A stretch of DNA of 64,000 bases, taken from positions 42,140,797 through 42,204,796 of the forward strand of contig JACMZG010001914.1 in the NCBI GenBank assembly GCA_018340805.1, read 5' to 3'. A program made the position numbers and the translations under genes. Position 1 is the first letter of the stretch, and each line of letters opens with the position of its first letter. Shown piece by piece: positions 9,449 to 20,370 of the stretch. This DNA is from Microvelia longipes. Lineage: Eukaryota; Arthropoda; Insecta; Hemiptera; Veliidae. Below the pieces are notes generated by a model that was not told where the DNA came from, did not search any database, and was given only the letters and a program-made list of their open reading frames with translations.

Positions 9449-11620
9449 CAGGGTGTCCACGGATGGAGTTGCCTATACGTGTAAATGACAAAAAATTTTA
9501 TTTTTCGACAAAAAGTCACTCTTGATAAAAATGTTTGCTTGTTTTGAAATGAAGATTGAGCAGACTAAAAATTTCGTACCATGTCGCAAAATGTACCAAT
9601 TTTTTAAAATTCGCCAAGAGGGAAGTAGGTCTAATTTTGATTTTACGACAAAAAATTATTCTTCAAAAAAGTCACTTATTTTTTAAAAAAATCAATTTAT
9701 GCAATAAAACATGACAATCATTTTTCACCATTAATTAAAATTTTTTTTTTTATTCATTTGTTTTTTTTATTTTGTTTTGATTTAATGAAAACACAAAATC
9801 AGCTGATTAATTAATTAATAATAAATGTAACAAACTACATATTAAATCTGTTCTAACTATGTATTTAATAAATAAAATGTTCTAAATCTAAATAAATAAA
9901 TAAAAAATCTAAAGTAAGAAAAATAAAGGAAAAGTAAAATAACGCAGTCGTATTATTCAATATGTAAACCACCACGTTCGACGCACAGTTCTAATCTTTT
10001 CTTGAATTCATTATAGACTCTGCCTAACATTTCTTCGGTCACTGTTTCCACTGCTTCTCGTATCTTGTTTTTTTAAAATATTTACATCATGAGGAACAGT
10101 TCGTGAAATACTTTCTGTTTCAAGTACCCCAACAGAAAGAAATCCATTGTTGTTAGGTCAGGGGAACGCGCAGGCCAAGCAATAGGTCCAAATCGTCCTA
10201 TCCATTTTCCTGGAAATGTATGGTCTAACTAATCTCTGACGTTATAGGTTGAATGCGCCGGACATCCATCTTGTTGGAAATGCATTTTTTGTCTAAAGTC
10301 TAAATTTTCTTCGTCTAACTGTGGCCAAAAAAAATTGTCTAATAAATGTAAGTAGCTGTCTTGGTTCAGTGCCCGTCTAAAAAATATGGTCCAATTATTT
10401 TTGTTGGTGTCATGGCGCACCATACATTTACTTTTTTAAATTTTTGACTGTTTGTAGTAATAGAATAATTTGGATTTTCCTGTGTCCAGTATCGTGCGTT
10501 TTGTGAGGATACATGTCCGTTGGTACTAAAAGTCGATTCGTCGCTAAATATTATTCGTTTGTGGAAATTTCGGTTTCGGTCTATTTTTCACCTAATGTCA
10601 AACTACAGTCAAGTCTAGTGCGTCGTCTCCGTCTTCTAGTTTGAGTAGAAATGAGGTTTATATGGATGGTATTGGTTTTACTTTCAAAATTTTCTGTATG
10701 AGAGATTTACTGATCATTAGTTCCTGCTGTCTGATTCTGAGCGACTTGGAGGGATTATCCCTTACGGAATCTAGTACCAACAATGTTGCTGCGTCGTCTT
10801 CATTGTATTCTTTTCTCTGCTTTTTTTCTCTAATTTTTCAATTATTTTTTTTTAAATTTTGCCTGGTTGCGTTAACATTAGGAAATCTAATATGAAACAG
10901 TTCTATAGCTCGAGCGTATGTTACGTCCCCAATACCGTAACACTGGACCAAGTATATTCTCTGTTCTTGCGTTAATATCTTGAATTAATAAAAGAATTTA
11001 AAAAATTAAAAAGTTATTTAAATTAGCTTTAGCAAACAATATTAATAATATCGTCTAACTTACCACTTTAGAAAAATAATGTCTTAGTTAGTACAAGTTC
11101 AATAATTATTTAAGTACGAATAATACTTTCAATAATTGCAAATAAAAAAAAGTAATAATCTACTTAATCAAGTCATCAAAATCATAAGTATTTATTAAAT
11201 ACAAAACAAAATACACGTGGAGTTTGTTTACATTTATTATTAATTAATTAATCAGCTGATTTTGTGTTTTCATTAAATCAAAACAAAATAAAAAAACAAA
11301 AACAAATGAATAAAAAAAAATTTAATTAATGGTGAAAAATGATTGTCATGTTTTTATTGCATAAATTGATTTTTTTTTAAAAAATAAGTGACTTTTTGAA
11401 GAATAACTTTTTGTCGTAAAATCAAAATTAGACCTACTTCAATCTTGGCGAATTTCAAAAAATGTACATTTTGGGTACTGGGTACATGGTACGAAACTTT
11501 TAAACTGCTCAATCTTCGTTTCAAAACAAGCAAAAATTTTTATAAAGAGTGACTTTTTGTCGAAAAATGAAATTTTTTGTCATTTACACGTATAGGCAAC
11601 TCCATCCGTGGACACCCTGT
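9448..11620 (-). mobile_element. Mariner-like DD41D transposon, unit 1 copy
   Basis: About 2.17 kb bounded by inverted ends beginning ACAGGGTGTCCACGGATGGA, with inverted repeat continuing for at least 100 bp, inside TA repeats. Contains a decayed transposase on the minus strand. The same insertion is present in units 2 and 3, so it predates the unit duplications. This copy lacks the 1.77-kb insert found in units 2 and 3. Confidence 0.85.
9953..10977 (-). pseudogene. DD41D mariner-family transposase, broken
   Basis: Pieces on the minus strand, in order: an N-terminal helix-turn-helix region (RIRQQELMISKS region and HPYKPHFLHKL, clearer in unit 2), FSDESTFSTNGHVSSQNARY with the first catalytic Asp, VWCAM, MHFQQDGCPAHSTYNVRD with the second Asp, and RSPDLTTMDFF with the third Asp. 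I count 41 residues between the second and third Asp, as in the DD41D group of Tc1/mariner transposases. A TAG stands where Trp is expected after NVRD, and there are frameshifts, so the enzyme is dead. The ATG matching that of unit 2 is ATA here. Confidence 0.8.
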
Positions 11621-11640
11621 ATTTATATATATATATATAT

Positions 11641-11977
11641 AGTTTATATTTGCAGGTTGTTGGCTTAAAACAAATTATCACTAGCGGTCATTTCCTCTGA
11701 AGAGACTTGATTTCGGTATGTTACATTTGGACCGGGACTGCTGTGTGCTAGGACTGTGTAATGTTTTTGCACTGTATATGCACCTATACTTCTCTGCTTA
11801 TACATAGACACAAATTTTTTCGATGTTTTTGATCTATTAGTTCTGGAACGTGAAAGTTTTATAATATAAACATAATTTAAAATTTTTAATGTAGAATAAT
11901 GCTTCTTTAGCGTTAGAAAGTAGAAAAAGAAGAAAGATTGGAGAGAGTTTAGGGGAATAGATAAATTGCTGACTTAC
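11641..11977 (-). other. Start of gene A large intron after ectodomain exon
   Basis: Begins with the GTAAGT donor at 11977 and holds no exon I can recognise. The TM3 exon expected between here and 6835 was not found. Confidence 0.6.
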
Positions 11978-12892
11978 CATTGACGCTACAAGCTGTTTGA
12001 GATACATTATCCAAATACTGAGCTAATATTAAGCACGTGTAAGCTATAATCATGGAGCTCACGTGAAACATGGTGCATTTGCCTTGCACCGTGCATCTGA
12101 ACTTGGGAATCGAAACAAACACTGCTAAAGTTAAAATTAAAAATATCACTGATATTGTTAATCCTATAGAGTAGACGATATCTTGAGTCGGAGTTTCGGT
12201 TACCATTGGTATTTCTTCCGAAAAATAGTTTTGAGTCACGTTAACGCAAACATACTCGCAGAATGGGCATTGGAATCTTAGCGAATTTATCAGCTTTTTG
12301 GTAACATTTGCTTTATTCAAGCACTCTTTTATTGTACATATTTCATTAATGCCACAATTTGCATTTATGTTGTCTATGTGTTTCCAAAAATTTTTAGATT
12401 TATCGTTGGTTAGAGTATAATATTTTTTTATCGCTGCCCGTCCTCCAATTAACTTTATGTTTTTATTATAAACGAAATTATCATCGTTCATTGTCATCTC
12501 TCTCAGAGCCGAACACTCTTCGTTATTGCTTAGCATTAGTCTTGAACAGAAGACTATATAGTCTTTCAGGAAGTAAATATATCTATCTATAAATTCGCTG
12601 ATCTGACGGTTTCTATTATTCTCCAGGTAATACTGCTTTATCACACTTGCTTTATTCAACAAGATTTGTGAAACCAAAACGAGTTTGTTGGATGTGTTGT
12701 TTAAGCTAAGGATGTAATCGGAATAACTGTCATTGGTGATGGCTATATCCGGGAATGGGATTCCGGATTCTTCGTACTCGAAGAAGTCGTCATATTTAAA
12801 GCTTTCTATCCAGTACTCATCTGATTGATAGCGTAAGAAGGACGTTTCAAATTCAGCCAATTTTTTCAACATGTTACTTATGTTGGATGCAA
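11978..12892 (-). CDS. Methuselah-like GPCR gene A, ectodomain plus TM1-TM2 exon
   Basis: A 915-bp exon with an open frame throughout. The acceptor is TATGTTTTAG at its 5' end; the donor is GTAAGT after GTCAATG, leaving phase 1. It encodes about 238 extracellular residues with N-glycosylation sites (NNTS, NVT twice) and paired cysteines (CGINEICTIKEC, CPFCEYVC). TM1 follows (IGLTISVIFLILTLAVFV), then a short basic loop (IPKFRCTVQGKC), then TM2 (MFHVSSMIIAYTCLILAQYL). The exon ends at QTACSVN. Upstream residues MYVLV seen in an open frame are intron read-through; the signal-peptide exon must lie further upstream and is not recognised. The ectodomain does not closely recall the Drosophila Methuselah ectodomain, and the family call rests mainly on the membrane segments. 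Confidence 0.82.
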
Positions 12893-13148
12893 CTAAAACA
12901 TACAATATTTTATCTTATTTATTTTATCTTCCCACGAAGATATTAACATGAACATAAACGGAGGCCTTTGGCCTCTTGGAATTTTCGCGGTGTCGGCGCT
13001 GGGGGCCGCTTCGCGGCTTCAAGGTTGTTGGCTTGTATCAGTTCGTCATATTTCTAGTTTATATAACTGGCATACTGCCAAGAATTTTCAAATGTGATAG
13101 TCAGAAAACGTAATTTGTTTACATTACGATGTATAGGTCAATAAAACC
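12893..13148. other. Upstream flank or intron with two hairpins
   Basis: Contains GAGGCCTTTGGCCTC at about 12961 and GCCGCTTCGCGGC at about 13006, both perfect short hairpins, conserved at 30950 and 49024. No exon seen. Confidence 0.6.
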
Positions 13149-13352
13149 GGATCATAAAAGTTAAGCAGCATAGAGCGTGGTCAGTACCTGGATGGGTGAC
13201 TGCTGGGAATGAAATTAATGTATTTACTATCTGAGGACGAGCAAAGCGTGTCGGAAGAGTTGTTGCAGGATAAATTACAGGAGTGTATTAAGTCCGAAGT
13301 TGGGAGGATGAGCGTAGCGAATCCGATGTGATGAGAAAAAATTTCGAGGTAG
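13149..13352 (+). mobile_element. 5S-rRNA-derived SINE, copy 2 (best head)
   Basis: Closest copy to 5S rRNA: AAGTTAAGCAGC, then GCGTGGTCAGTACCTGGATG, then GGTGACTGCTGGGAAT. The tail carries GACGAGCAAAGCGTGTC and GAGCGTAGCGAATCCGATGT. It is followed by a GTAGTAGTA run and a poly-G stretch rather than a clean T-run. Confidence 0.82.
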
Positions 13353-13672
13353 TAATGTAGTAGTAGTAATAGGGGGGGGGGGTAGTAACTACTAGGCAAG
13401 TAGGCCAAGTTGTTGGGCCCTTTTTGCCAGCTCCCTAAGATAGTGTTCTACTTCTTTTAATTTTAAGTGTAGGTATATTTCATCTAATCTAGACAGAAGA
13501 GCCGTGGATTTCTATGGTTCCTGTCATGCTTTTTTCAAGCAATTATACATATTTTCACTGACTCTTATAGTCTAGTGAAAACTAGGAACAACACGTGCCC
13601 TCGCTGTTAAATACCGCGTCCCTTCTGAAAGACGTGGTACGCAGAATTTTTATCCCTCTCATAAAAATCATA

Positions 13673-13776
13673 GAGGCCCGTGCTGGGATTGAACCCATGA
13701 CTAAATAAACTCGGAATTTTAAAGTCCATTCATTCTGTGTATTGGCCGCGTACCTTAACCACTACACCACGGGTGA
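13673..13776 (-). other. tRNA-like SINE head, unit 1 copy
   Basis: On the minus strand: CCCGTGGTGTAGTGGTTAAG (acceptor strand plus A box), a middle, then GGGTTCAATCCCAGCACGGG (B box, T arm, acceptor strand). CCCGTG pairs with CACGGG. About 27 bp of extra sequence sits in the anticodon region compared with 31559-31632. The downstream body is conserved in all three units, so this is a tRNA-derived SINE or pseudogene rather than a working tRNA. Confidence 0.7.
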
Positions 13777-14402
13777 CTTCCCCGTTTCGAGGTAATCCGT
13801 ACCCGATTTTTTTCTTTAAATATTCGCTCAAATTGTTCACGTTTTTGTCGACTGTGATCGCAGCTGAGATGCAAAGTTAGGGGAGTTTTTTGGGGGTGTC
13901 TAAACGAGACTAAACAGATTTCCAAAATATCCTATTAGTATTAGAATCATCTTAGGCCCGTATTCAGAATAATTTTTAAAAAATCTCTCCTAGGTTGTTC
14001 CTAGCTTTCTCCTACACTTAGCGGTATTCAGAATCATTTTTTGAAATCTCTCCTAGGTTGTTCCTAGCCTTCTCCTAGGTTGTTCCTAGCTTTTAATAAA
14101 CCAACCTGGGAATAATTTTACGTGATAAAAAGTTATTTAAAAAAGCTGATATAACATAAAGAGAAATAAAAACTTAGATTGGAGTTAATTATAACTTAAT
14201 TATATTTTTTATCTTTACAATACTTTGAAAGATTCCTAACCTCAATTTTTCGTATAAAGACATTTTTGACAACTAGTGCTACCTAGTAGAGAACTTTAAA
14301 ACTATGCAAAGTCAGCGAATTTCTTTGAAAAAATTATAAACCTATAATTTCCTAGACCTTCGTATTAAGTTATAAACATAAAATAACGAAAAAAACCAAA
14401 TG
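13777..14402. other. Spacer with CCTAGGTTGTTCCTAG repeats
   Basis: No gene. 14015-14095 holds three or more copies of a TCTCCTAGGTTGTTCCTAGC unit. The rest is AT-rich and the same in units 2 and 3. Confidence 0.6.
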
Positions 14403-14437
14403 ATATATTAGCAGTGGAAAGAATTAGCACCCTATAG

Positions 14438-14625
14438 CTAAATCTAACTCACTTGACTCTAACTAACTAGGCACCATTAAATCTAACTCACTTGACTCTA
14501 ACTAACTAGGCACTATTAAATCTAACTCACTTGACTCTAACTAACTAGGCACTATTAAATCTAACTCACTTGACTCTAACTAACTAGGCACTATTAAATC
14601 TAACTAACTTGGCACTATTAAAGGT
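14438..14625. repeat. Minisatellite of about 40 bp
   Basis: Tandem units of CTAACTCACTTGACTCTAAC plus TAACTAGGCACTATTAAAT, about 4.5 copies. Unit 1 has one copy near 41-80, unit 3 about 4.5 and unit 4 more (50425-50720). Confidence 0.9.
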
Positions 14626-14738
14626 TTCTCACTAATTCCCTGCATCACTGTAACTGAATATTTGTCGTTAAAAAAATGTATGTTTCGTGACTGGACCTGA
14701 CTCCTTCAAGGATTTTGTCATCACGACCCCATATTTTT

Positions 14739-14740
<2 letters not shown>

Positions 14741-14812
<72 letters not shown>
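14741..14812. repeat. (TA)n microsatellite
   Basis: TA run between CCATATTTTTTAAA and a TGTGTGTG stretch. Confidence 0.97.
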
Positions 14813-14816
<4 letters not shown>

Positions 14817-15240
14817 TGTGTGTGTGTGCGTATAAAAAATGCAAATGTTTCCGTGTCCATACTTTTATTATTATTTAATTAATTGAAACCATGATGTGTT
14901 CGCTTCGCAGTTGTCAGCTTCATTTTCTGATGTAAATTCGCTAAAACATAGAATTGTATATATTTTAAAAATAATTATTCTGGCCCGGATGCCCGTAAGT
15001 CAGGTGAATTTTCTTTATAATACGTGTTTCTGTTCACAAAAACACAATAACAATCCATTCACAATTGTTCAATGACAATTGAACAATTAAAATTGAGTTG
15101 TGACAATCCATTTCTTGCTTCAGATTCTGGGAAATGCTCTATAACCTGAGCAGTAGCATGGATTATAAAATACTATAGTTATCATTTTAAAATCGGAACT
15201 GCACAGCAATTGCACTCGTTTACTGCTTTGCTAATGCTAG
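14813..15240. other. Spacer, no gene
   Basis: Contains the TTCTGGCCCGGATGCCCG motif near 14978 and CAATTGTTCAATGACAATTG palindromic sequence near 15065. Matches 380-833. Confidence 0.6.
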
Positions 15241-15524
15241 TTTTTAGTGCATTTCCTTTAAAAACTCCGGAAAAATTAAATAACAAGTTTTGACTCTACT
15301 GTCTAATTTATTATGCTTTTACCGAAAACTTAATCAAGAAATGATTTTTAAAGCATGAAAGCACAGATTTCAATCGCTTTGAGTACTTGGTTTAGTAATT
15401 GGTTCTTTTGACTCCGGAACCGTGATCTCGAGAAAACGAATGAAACCAGTCCGGAGTAAATAAGACTACCTAAATGACCAAGAAGATGAAACAACGGTGG
15501 TAAATCACTGCATAACCTTACGTT

Positions 15525-15606
<82 letters not shown>

Positions 15607-15909
15607 TATGAGTGTGTGTGTGGGTATATATAAATCGAGAATTTTTGTCGTTTTCAATGTTTTTTTAAGGTGCAAGGGATTTTTGAGGAGGCGATAAGAC
15701 CACTTAAGGTACTTAATATTAGGGTTTCCAGGTTCGCAAGCCGGGCGAATTTTCTTTGTAATGCATGTTTCATTGCTCTACAATTCAAGTCATGCTTAAG
15801 TTTCCGGTTTATTAGCCTGTCCACCACTATTATTAACTTCTGATTTGCTGCGCAATTTTATTAGTTTTACATTTTTTTTTCCGGAGTTTGCTTTCGAAAT
15901 GCGCTAAAA
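15241..15909. mobile_element. G-family element, unit 2, first copy
   Basis: TTTTTAGTGCATTTCC at the left and GAAATGCGCTAAAA at the right form an imperfect terminal inverted repeat. It encloses a TA array (15530-15610) and no coding sequence. Confidence 0.6.
15530..15610. repeat. (TA)n microsatellite inside G element
   Basis: TA run followed by GAGTGTGTGTGTGGG. Confidence 0.97.
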
Positions 15910-16128
15910 CATTTTAAAATTAGTATGAAATAAGGTATTTGTATTTTTATGAGCGTTAAAATGATGACCCCAGTCTTATCTGTGAAATGCAAATGCCATA
16001 TTTTAAATCCCAACTTGGCATTCTTTTAGAGCCTTTCACTTTGAATCTTAAGGCCAGGGATTCATACTTACTTCTAAAAACTCAAATTTTTTTGGGTGAT
16101 AAGTCTCAGTTTTGACATAATAGTGAAG

Positions 16129-17352
16129 TAACTAATGAATGTAGCCATTTTTGCAATTTGTCTACATTAATCCCCGAATCGGTCATCTTGGTCTCCGCTA
16201 ATTTGTAATTTTATTTATAGCTTTTCCACCTACGTACTTATTGTGAATTTATCTTTCATTAATTTAATTTATTATTTAATTTATCTATTAATTTTTATAT
16301 GGTTTGTTTTAAACGAAATGGACGCATTTCGCTTAATATTTTATTTTATTTACGGTCTAGAGATTGGCCATCTTTAGATTATATAGTTTATTTATTACCT
16401 TAAATATTTATTATTTTATCTTGTATTTTTCTATCTTTTATTGTTATTTCACCGCCCAATGTTGATATTAGTTTGTAATTTCTTGTTCCGAGCTCAGATC
16501 CTTTAATCTGATTGGTCAGTGATTTTGTGATTAGGTGATTCGTTACCTATGAGTATGTAGGAGGGGGGGTAATCAGAGTGAGTCTTCTCCGGGGTTCTGA
16601 GCTGTTGGGGACCAGAGACCCGTTTTTAATTATTTCTTTTTACTAATTAATTTGTGACTAAACAGTAGTTTTACTATTAATTAATGTAATTGTTCTCTGT
16701 TAATGATCGTGGTCACGGTGCCACAATTAAGTCTTACGATTTTAGTAGATTAATTAGTGAATCCTGAAGTTCGTAGTGACTTGAGTGACGTTATATGTCA
16801 CGTTATTGATTGTACGGCGTGCGGACTAGTGTGGCGTCTGGTTTTTAGTTGGTTGTGCTCAGTTGGTACACTGGCTATTTGTTCGTCCACAAGTTAATTA
16901 ATGGTCTGACCAGTTAGAGGTCTGATGATCGTTATTTTGGATAGGCGTACCTTTATTGGATTTACAGGAAGAAATATCTTAATTTGTTTTTTTAATTAAT
17001 TTGGACCATTCTTAATACAAGTACCTTTTGTGTGTTAGCGAATTTCCTTTTTTTAATCGGTCGACCATTTTCTGACACCATCATAAGATTAAAATTTATA
17101 ATTTGTTACATCTAAGTATATAAATATATGTTAAACTTATACTTAAAACGCATAAGAACCTTAAACTTAATTGCATCTAAACAAAAATTTGACGTATACT
17201 GTATACCTAACCAAAATTGTGCATTATTAACTAAACAAAATTTATGGTATATTAAAACTAAGTTTATAATATCCTAATTTTACTAAAATAAATAATTAGA
17301 TCGTTATAATTTTTGTTTCTTTTTCTAAATTTATGCCAAGACTTATGTCTGT
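16129..17352. mobile_element. Unclassified 1.2-kb insertion, unit 2
   Basis: Absent from unit 1, where homology stops at GACATAATAGT (2905). Present in units 2, 3 and 4, starting GAAGTAACTAATGAATGTAG. It has no coding frame. A poly-G patch near 16562 precedes GGGACCAGAGACCCG. Its size and lack of coding would suit a solo LTR or other non-autonomous element, but I see no flanking duplication. Confidence 0.45.
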
Positions 17353-17472
17353 TTTTTAGCGAATTTCCTTTGGAAATTCGCCTAATGGGATAGGCGTCAT
17401 GGCGGAATTTGAACCTCGGACCACGACACAAATCCATTTCAGAGGTCCCTAATGACGAAAAATAAGTTTCGC

Positions 17473-17479
<7 letters not shown>

Positions 17480-17526
<47 letters not shown>
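17480..17526. repeat. (TA)n microsatellite inside G element
   Basis: TA run after CGCGAGACTT. The reverse element at 28706 has the same join. Confidence 0.97.
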
Positions 17527-17530
<4 letters not shown>

Positions 17531-18059
17531 TTCTAGACACTTTCTTGTAAACACTCTATCTTTCGAACGGATTAATATTTGTTAACCATACGAAAAATCA
17601 ACCTTTGGGAGGACACGAACCCTATTGAAAACCAGGTTTATGTGACGTCATTAACCCAGTTTGCTGAGTCAGCGAAATTTTCAAAAAATCGGCAAAATTC
17701 AGGGTTAATATTTTTTGCCGCGAAAAAGGTCAATATTTATGTTTTTTGAGACGCTAAATCGAATGAAACCGGTCCGAAGTCGATACGACCAGTCTAAGTG
17801 ACCTAAAAATCGAAAAAACCATTGTAAATTACCGAAAACCAAAATTTAGGTCGATAAAAATAAGTTTCGAGTAGGGTGTCGTTTTCTATGTAATTTGTGG
17901 CGCTGAATCGAATAAAACCGGTCCGAAGTCGATAACACCACTCTAAGTGACCTAAAAATTAAAAAAAAACATTGTAAAATACCAAAAACCAAAATTTAGG
18001 TCGATAAAAAATAAATTTCGAGTATGGTGTCGTTTTCAATGTTTTTTGGGCCTCTGAGT

Positions 18060-18127
18060 TGAATGCCAGTGGTTGGGAGTCAATACGACTACTCAAACTC
18101 AAGGTACCTGGGTTCACATCCTGGAAG
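18060..18127 (+). other. tRNA-like module inside G element
   Basis: AATGCCAGTGGTTGGGAG resembles an A box and GGTACCTGGGTTCACATCC a B box, at tRNA-like spacing. The inverse copy is at 28085-28165. No proper cloverleaf. Confidence 0.45.
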
Positions 18128-18609
18128 GGTCGATAATTTTTTATCGTTTTTTTTACTTAATATAAGTTTACAACTAGAAAATAATTCTGGCGCGGTGATC
18201 CGCATGTCAGGCGAATTTCCTTTGGATGCTTGTTTCCGTGCTTTTTGCATTATATAAGTTTACAACTACTAAATAAATAATTCCGGCGCGGTGGTCCGCT
18301 GTCGGGCGAATTTCATTTAGAATGCGTGTTTCCGTGCTAAACAACCCATTTCTTGCTTATGCAAGAACCATGCCCATAGCGTGGTTCCGGTTCATGCTTT
18401 AGAACCTAAGCAGTTTACTCAATTGTCAAGCACTGCTCGTAACTCATTTTGTCTGTATTTTCCAAAGGAAATGCGCTAAAACCTTTAAAGATAACTGACT
18501 AAGCTTAAAGATAAGTAACTAAGCTTTAAACTAGTGCAAATAATAGTGCGTACTTTTAATTTTAGAGGCATAGTTTTGTACAACTGAATGATTATGCGCA
18601 TTTCCACCA

Positions 18610-18626
18610 CCATACTTGCACCTCTC
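18610..18626 (-). pseudogene. Receptor gene B, TM5 exon remnant
   Basis: Only the first 17 bp of the TM5 exon survive next to a CTTTTCAG acceptor (GAGAGGTGCAAGTATGG). The sequence then changes to AAATGCGCA-type repeat DNA. The rest of TM5 and the TM6-7 exon are absent from unit 2, so gene B cannot encode a full receptor. Confidence 0.75.
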
Positions 18627-18884
18627 CTGAAAAGATAATAATTCGTTTTTCATGTATTATGAATCATTCCACCTTTTCTATAACTAGAAAATTAATGTAG
18701 CAAAACCTTGCTTTGGAGTTAGGAAAATCAAATTTAACATGAAAATCAAAATATTGTTTTCTTAAATTCAAAGAGAGTGTATACATTTTTGAATGTAAAA
18801 CTAAATTATCGGTTTTAGGAAATTTTATTTCCTGAATTATAAAATAAAATTTCATAATTCATAATTTTTTTAAATTTCATGAAA

Positions 18885-19515
18885 TAAATTTCATTTTCTG
18901 GGATTTTATTTTAAAACCCCTTAAACCTCATAAGGGGTTTTTAACAAGTTATATGTTTGTATGTGTGTGCGACTGTTATAATCGCATCTCCCAGTGTGTT
19001 TACGCTTGTATGTTTAAACTTGATACAAATATTAATCTCGAGGTCTCGTACTATCTAAAAAATAATGTTATTATGTCTAAGCAATAATTTCAAAAAAACT
19101 CATTAAATGCTAAACAAAGTTCAGATTGATTTGAAAATCTGGCACTATGTAGCCTTATACAAGACTAACAAATTTGTTATATTTCATCTTAATATTAGTT
19201 GTTCCAAATTTTAATTAGATCGCATCATTATTCCGCGTTTTATGATTTTTCGACATTTTCGCTGAGTCATTAATGCAGGTTAATGACGTCATAAAAAATA
19301 TTTTCCGAATAGCACAACTACAGCCGTAGACTGATTTTTGTACAAAGTTTCAACTCTCTAGCAATAATACCCTGGGAGCTACGATGATAACATACACACA
19401 CACAACTTTGCAAATACCACTCAGGAGGCCTTCAAATCACCTTAAACGAATAATTTGGGTGACATCCCGGTTGCAGATTTTTTTGCGAACTCCCCTTCGG
19501 TATAAATGAGGAAAA
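18885..19515. mobile_element. Fold-back-type element with cytosine-methyl-free AT arms, unit 2
   Basis: The left arm has CCTCATAAGGGG and TGTGTGCGACTGTTATAATC, then ATCTCCCAGTG. The right arm has the reverse sense (CTGGGAGCTACGATGATAAC, ACACACACAC, CTCAGGAGGCC). The middle includes AATGACGTCATAAAA. Related arms occur at 5220-6055, 21700-21930, 57840-58000 and 58640-59110. The element is defined by inverted-repeat similarity only, and I make no statement about methylation. Confidence 0.55.
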
Positions 19516-20130
19516 GTAAATATCAGTAAAATGTCCAATTGTGTTGTGATTAGGTACGAATTTCATTCCGTTCTATTTCAACAAAAGTCATTCTATACGG
19601 AGCTTTGGTGTTGAGCGATATCGAGGGAGGTATATGTGTATGGGTGATTGTTGGGAATAAAGCAGATTTTTACTTCAACGAAACATATTTGCAAGACCTG
19701 GTTAGGACTTTTCGGTGGTCACCACGTCTGTATGGATGATAAATGTACTTTTTCACTTCCTATGTGAGCAGCACATTCAAGGATTTAGGACATTATGGTG
19801 CCTGCATGCAAACACAATGCCCTGCAAAACATGTATATAAACTTTACAACACTGTTACAACTTTATTAAACGAACGTAAGTAAGTTCTTACATTTTAGAA
19901 AATTGGGACTGAGCGTCATGTTTGTTTTTGTGCTTGTTTGTACGTGTCGCGATAACTGCCGTAAAAATGGATGAATTGATAACATGTTGTATACATGTAA
20001 AATCAACTATGTGTCAGAGCTGTATAGTTTTTGGCAATCTTCCGAAAAATATTTTCAAATAAAACTGTTAATATGGCGGAACAAATAAAAAAAATCGAGT
20101 ACGGGGTACCTCGGAACATTTCCTCACCCT
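19516..20130. other. Spacer with degenerate 5S-like block
   Basis: 19610-19665 (GTATGGGTGATTGTTGGGAAT) resembles the C box of the 5S-SINE head. The rest is unassigned; no gene. Confidence 0.45.
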
Positions 20131-20370
20131 TCGGACTCGCTTCGCTCGCCCTCAGAATAGGATGGTTAACAATGGCCTAGAGTTTATGTACTTCGGACTC
20201 GCTTCGCTCGCCCTCAGAATAAGATGGTTAACAATGGCCTAGAGTTTATGTACTTCGGACTCGCTTCGCTCGCCCTCAGAATAGGATGGTTAACAATGGC
20301 TTAGAGTTTATGTACTTCGGACTCGCTTCGCTCGTCCTCAGAATAGGATGGTTAGCAAATGGTCTAGGGC
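20090..20370 (-). repeat. 62-bp tandem repeat from a SINE tail, 4 units
   Basis: TCGGACTCGCTTCGCTCG recurs at 20131, 20193, 20255 and 20317, a fixed 62-bp period. Each unit also has CAGAATAGGATGGTTAACAA. The preceding ACGGGGTACCTCGGAAC is the reverse of the 5S-SINE tail, so the array grew from an inverted SINE end. Confidence 0.9.

Larger units (their letters stand above)
17353..18481. mobile_element. G-family element, unit 2, long form
   Basis: Left end TTTAGCGAATTTCCTTTGG forms a terminal hairpin with AAATTCGC. Right end is GGAAATGCGCTAAAA. It contains a B-box-like GGTTCAAATTCCGCC on the minus strand near 17405, a TA array at 17480-17526, GTGACGTCATTAAC, three diverged repeats of a GAATGAAACCGGTCCGAAGT block, and a tRNA-like module near 18065-18125. 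No protein. The same element in reverse is nested in the mariner at 27770-28944. Confidence 0.65.

Noticed and set aside
11949..12905. Treating the 318-codon frame as a complete gene starting at 12905
   Set aside because: The start lies in intron upstream of a TTTTAG acceptor and the last eight residues are read-through past a GTAAGT donor.
13149..13352. Functional 5S rRNA gene
   Set aside because: Only the internal promoter half is present, without the 5' and 3' paired ends of 5S rRNA.
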